A stretch of DNA of 7,349 bases from Nitrospirota bacterium (GTDB lineage Bacteria > Nitrospirota > Thermodesulfovibrionia > Thermodesulfovibrionales > JdFR-88). The stretch spans positions 1 to 7,349 of the forward strand of contig JAJYGJ010000189.1 of the NCBI GenBank assembly GCA_021790695.1, given 5' to 3'. Of this stretch, positions 5,618 through 7,349 are shown one piece after another (within the stretch, counting starts at the first letter, position 1; each line of letters opens with the position of its first letter). Position numbers and translations under genes: made by a program. The notes beneath the pieces were generated by a model. It searched no databases and was not told where the DNA came from. It worked only from the letters and a program-made list of their open reading frames with translations.

Positions 5618-5818
5618 TTATTGCTTGACCACGTTTACTGCCTTGGGGCCTTTGGGACTGCTTTCGACTTCGAACGTCACTGCGTCGCCTTCAACAAGCG
5701 TCTTGAAACCGTTGCTCTTTATAGAGGAGTAGTGAACGAAATAGTCTCTGCCGTCCTTGCTCGTAATGAAGCCAAAACCCTTGGACTCATTGAACCACTT
5801 CACTGTTCCTTCAGCCAT
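5618..5818 (-). CDS. csp: Cold-shock domain protein (CspA family RNA chaperone)
   Basis: A 66-residue single-domain OB-fold protein that binds single-stranded RNA and DNA and melts mRNA structure, in the cytosol. It starts MAEGTVKWFNESKGFGFI, with RNP1 as KGFGFI (residues 13-18) and RNP2 as YFVHYSSI (26-33), and ends in FEVESSPKGPKAVNVVKQ. Trp8, Phe15, Phe17, Phe27 and His29 of the aromatic RNA-binding face are present. The length is exactly the family norm. The start at 5818 is set by AAAGGAGG nine bases upstream; a longer frame to 5839 would translate the Shine-Dalgarno itself. It has a strong promoter at 5961-5989 and a leader of about 136 bases with unusual complementarity to the start region. 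Which CspA paralogue it is cannot be told from sequence. Confidence 0.97.
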   Translation of the reverse strand: MAEGTVKWFNESKGFGFITSKDGRDYFVHYSSIKSNGFKTLVEGDAVTFEVESSPKGPKAVNVVKQ

Positions 5819-5882
5819 TTTCTGAAACCTCCTTTCCATTTGCGGATTAAAGCTTCAGAAATGGCTGTTGCAGGAGGAAAGG
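5812..5882 (-). promoter_or_regulatory. csp leader: crossing anti-start and anti-Shine-Dalgarno pairings
   Basis: In the mRNA, CAGCCAUUUCUGAA (5867-5854) is complementary to UUCAGAAAAUGGCUG (5826-5812), which includes the AUG. This gives 14 pairs and one bulged A. The 27-base loop holds the Shine-Dalgarno. Separately, CCUCCU (5877-5872) pairs perfectly with AGGAGG (5833-5828), or CCUUUCC (5882-5876) with GGAAAGG (5837-5831). The anti-SD lies 5' of the anti-start segment, so the two pairings cross. They must be alternatives or a pseudoknot. The complementarity is seen directly; the switch function is inferred. Confidence 0.6.
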
Positions 5883-5960
5883 CACTGAAAGCAAAAACAC
5901 TTTGTTTCTTGTCCCTTTGATAAAACCGGCTTACCATTTGAAAACTGAAACTCCATTTCC

Positions 5961-5989
5961 ATTATTGCATTTGCGGGGGGCAATGTCAA
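5961..5989 (-). promoter_or_regulatory. sigma70-type promoter of csp
   Basis: On the minus strand, TTGACA (5984-5989), a 17-base spacer and AATAAT (5961-5966), the latter preceded by TGC (extended -10). A T-rich stretch just upstream (TTTTTTAA) may act as an UP element. Predicted start near 5954, leader about 136 bases. This is the best promoter in the window. Confidence 0.75.
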
Positions 5990-6235
5990 ACAGGTTAAAA
6001 AACGGTAGTGTCTCAGTTTGCTTTGCCGGGCTACGGCGGCAAACGTCCCCCCCCTCCCATGAATGGGTATATCCGTTTGTCCCTGGAGCCCATTTACCTG
6101 CCCGCCTTATTCATTCGGGGTGGCCGTTCCGGGCGTAACCCAAAAGGTCCGTTTAGCCGGTTGGAAGAGCGATCACCCCGGTTTTTCAGACGCGCCGTCT
6201 CTCGTCCGTCGGCCTTTTCCCTCATTACATAAGAG

Positions 6236-6425
6236 CGGGCGGATACAAACGCCCGGACAATATTGGCTGTCCCTTGAAGAAGGGAGCAGGCGGACGGATA
6301 CGCAGCGCCGCATCCTGCCAGCCCTTTTGCGCTTCGCCCTTGAAGACGATTCAACTGATCCTCTGGGGATACGGCCGGAATCCCGCCTTGGCGGGAAATG
6401 AAAGGGGCGGGCAGATACACGCCCC
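6236..6425 (+). repeat. Hairpin cluster with recurring GATAC
   Basis: Successive inverted repeats: CGGGCG/CGCCCG (6236-6241 / 6250-6255), CCCTT/AAGGG with GAAG loop (6271-6275 / 6280-6284), GCAGG/CCTGC (6286-6290 / 6314-6318), GGGAT/ATCCC (6366-6370 / 6380-6384), TCCCGCC-TT-GGCGGGA (6381-6396) and GGGGCG/CGCCCC (6404-6409 / 6420-6425). GATAC occurs four times, at about 6242, 6297, 6368 and 6414, in or beside these loops. This could be an unrecognised structured RNA or a REP-like cluster; the strand is arbitrary. Confidence 0.4.
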
Positions 6426-6469
6426 GTGGATTAACCGAACTGTACCACTACCGAAAAAAACAAAAGGCA

Positions 6470-6499
6470 GTGCGCTTGCGCGCGGATTTTTGTCATAAT
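6470..6499 (+). promoter_or_regulatory. GC palindrome with T-run, then an extended -10, before mnmG
   Basis: TGCGC-TT-GCGCGCGG followed by ATTTTTG (to 6492) resembles a weak terminator for transcription coming from upstream. It runs directly into TGTCATAAT (6491-6499), an extended -10. No acceptable -35 is seen at 16-18 bases. If used, this promoter would start mnmG transcription only about 4-5 bases before its ATG. Confidence 0.35.
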
Positions 6500-6510
6500 A
6501 AAAAACACTC

Positions 6511-7349
6511 ATGAAGAGCATTGGCGAATCGGAATACGACGTCATCGTAATAGGCGCGGGGCACGCCGGATGCGAGGCCGCCCTGGCTGCCGCGCGCATG
6601 GGGATGAGGACATGCCTCTTCACGCTCAACCTGGACACGATCGCGCACATGTCGTGCAATCCGGCCGTGGGCGGCCTTGCCAAGGGCCACCTGGTCAGGG
6701 AGATAGACGCCCTGGGCGGCGAGATGGGCCTGGCCTCCGATGCCGCCTGCATCCAGAGCCGCGTACTGAACCGCTCCAAGGGGCCGGCGGTCTGGTCCCT
6801 CAGGCACCAGTCCGACAGGGTCCTCTACCGGCTCCGGATGCGCCGGGCGGTGGAGACCGCCCCCGGGCTGGACATAAAACAGGCGATGGTGGAAAAACTG
6901 GCCGTGGAGGACGGTTTTGCGCGGGGCGTTTTAACGGACTTAAACGCCTTTTACAAGGCGAAGGCGGTAATCGTCACCACGGGGACTTTCCTGAGGGGCC
7001 TTATACATATAGGGATGGATACCCGGGAGGCCGGAAGGGCCGGTGAATTTCCCTCCGTCGGGCTTTCGGCCTCGCTGAAGGAACTGGGGTTTCAGATGGG
7101 CAGGTTCAAGACCGGCACGCCGCCCAGGCTCGACGGAAGAAGCATCGATTTTTCCGCCGTCGAGGCGCAGCCGGGCGAAGACCCGCCGGTCGCCTTCTCC
7201 TCAAGGGGAGGTGGGATCAAAAACCCTCAGCTCCCCTGTTTTCTCACTTACACGAACGAAGAGACAAGGCGCATAATCCTTGATAACCTCGGCCGCTCCC
7301 CGCTTTACTCCGGAAAGATAAAAGGCACGGGCCCGCGCTATTGCCCTTC
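6511..7349 (+). CDS. mnmG: tRNA uridine-5-carboxymethylaminomethyl synthesis enzyme MnmG, N-terminal part, runs off right edge
   Basis: An FAD-dependent partner of MnmE. The MnmEG complex adds the (carboxymethyl)aminomethyl group to C5 of the wobble uridine U34 in several tRNAs, with methylene-tetrahydrofolate as carbon source. 279 codons are present. The FAD-binding Rossmann motif is VIVIGAGHAGCEAA (residues 11-24), followed by the family signatures MSCNPAVGGLAKGHLVREID (47-66), ALGGEMG, LNRSKGPAVWSLRHQSDRVL, VTTGTFLRGLIHIG, GRFKTGTPPRLDGRSIDF and, at the very end, GTGPRYCP with the conserved catalytic Cys at residue 278. The C-terminal tRNA- and MnmE-binding part is outside the window. The start is certain because two TAA codons lie in frame at 6496-6501 and no other start codon precedes the Rossmann fold. 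No Shine-Dalgarno is present in the 20 bases before ATG. Confidence 0.97.
   Translation, partial: MKSIGESEYDVIVIGAGHAGCEAALAAARMGMRTCLFTLNLDTIAHMSCNPAVGGLAKGHLVREIDALGGEMGLASDAACIQSRVLNRSKGPAVWSLRHQSDRVLYRLRMRRAVETAPGLDIKQAMVEKLAVEDGFARGVLTDLNAFYKAKAVIVTTGTFLRGLIHIGMDTREAGRAGEFPSVGLSASLKELGFQMGRFKTGTPPRLDGRSIDFSAVEAQPGEDPPVAFSSRGGGIKNPQLPCFLTYTNEETRRIILDNLGRSPLYSGKIKGTGPRYCP

Larger units (their letters stand above)
5990..6510. other. About 520 bases without a supportable gene, rich in inverted repeats
   Basis: Short open frames exist on both strands, but they overlap one another, lack Shine-Dalgarno sequences and have Pro/Arg/Gly-rich, domain-free translations. What is visible is structure: TTTGCCG/CGGCAAA (6022-6028 / 6037-6043), AATGGG/CCCATT (6062-6067 / 6089-6094), AGACG/CGTCT (6188-6192 / 6196-6200), and then the dense hairpin cluster at 6236-6425. 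No tRNA, tmRNA or riboswitch class was recognised. Confidence 0.5.

Noticed and set aside
4889..5920. A 343-codon plus-strand open frame spanning two genes
   Set aside because: It crosses csp, the 5003-5437 gene and intergenic palindromes on the opposite strand. csp is unmistakable, so this frame is fortuitous.
6001..6050. A c-di-GMP or other riboswitch-like look (GCAAA and CGGC elements near 6022-6043)
   Set aside because: The conserved core of the c-di-GMP-I class could not be matched, and the segment lies upstream of the csp promoter on the minus strand, not in a leader.
6094..6420. A 108-codon minus-strand open frame in the gap before mnmG
   Set aside because: It runs through the hairpin cluster, has no Shine-Dalgarno and no recognisable domain, and overlaps equally open frames on the other strand.

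Overview
This is a G+C-rich chromosomal housekeeping region of a bacterium. It has frequent ATA (Ile) and AGG (Arg) codons, an AlaC-type alanine aminotransferase, a bacterial LipA, a stand-alone pyruvate-kinase C-domain protein more often met in archaea and deep-branching anaerobes, and many intergenic palindromes. My best guess is a Nitrospirota (Thermodesulfovibrionia-like) or deltaproteobacterial-grade lineage. This is inference with low confidence, because there is no rRNA or other phylogenetic marker. I see no prophage, transposase, CRISPR array, tRNA or rRNA.

Layout, left to right. Positions 1-715 (minus) hold the N-terminal domain of Lon protease, running off the left edge. Just upstream on the same strand is galU (824-1822, UDP-glucose synthesis). 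A divergent promoter region (1823-2041) separates galU from a plus-strand gene (2042-2617) for a lone pyruvate-kinase C-terminal (alpha/beta) domain protein. This gene converges on a minus-strand series read from right to left: csp (cold-shock protein, 5618-5818), a conserved small Cys-containing protein (5003-5437), lipA (3888-4799) and alaC (2714-3895). lipA and alaC overlap by 8 bases and are surely co-transcribed. A gene-free stretch of about 520 bases full of small inverted repeats (5990-6510) follows. mnmG (gidA, tRNA U34 modification) then starts at 6511 on the plus strand and runs off the right edge.

The genes are individually ordinary; the leaders are the interesting part. The csp mRNA has a consensus sigma70-type promoter (TTGACA, 17-base spacer, AATAAT) and a leader of about 136 bases. 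That leader carries both a perfect anti-Shine-Dalgarno sequence and a 14-base anti-start-codon sequence, in an order such that the two pairings cross. This suggests an RNA switch or pseudoknot, plausibly a thermosensor. The lipA leader places its only SD-like bases inside a composite palindrome, one of two copies with the same architecture. mnmG has in-frame stops immediately before its ATG and no Shine-Dalgarno sequence. The 6236-6425 stretch is a cluster of hairpins with recurring GATAC in or beside the loops.

All folds and promoters were found by eye; no folding, homology or covariation calculation was run.
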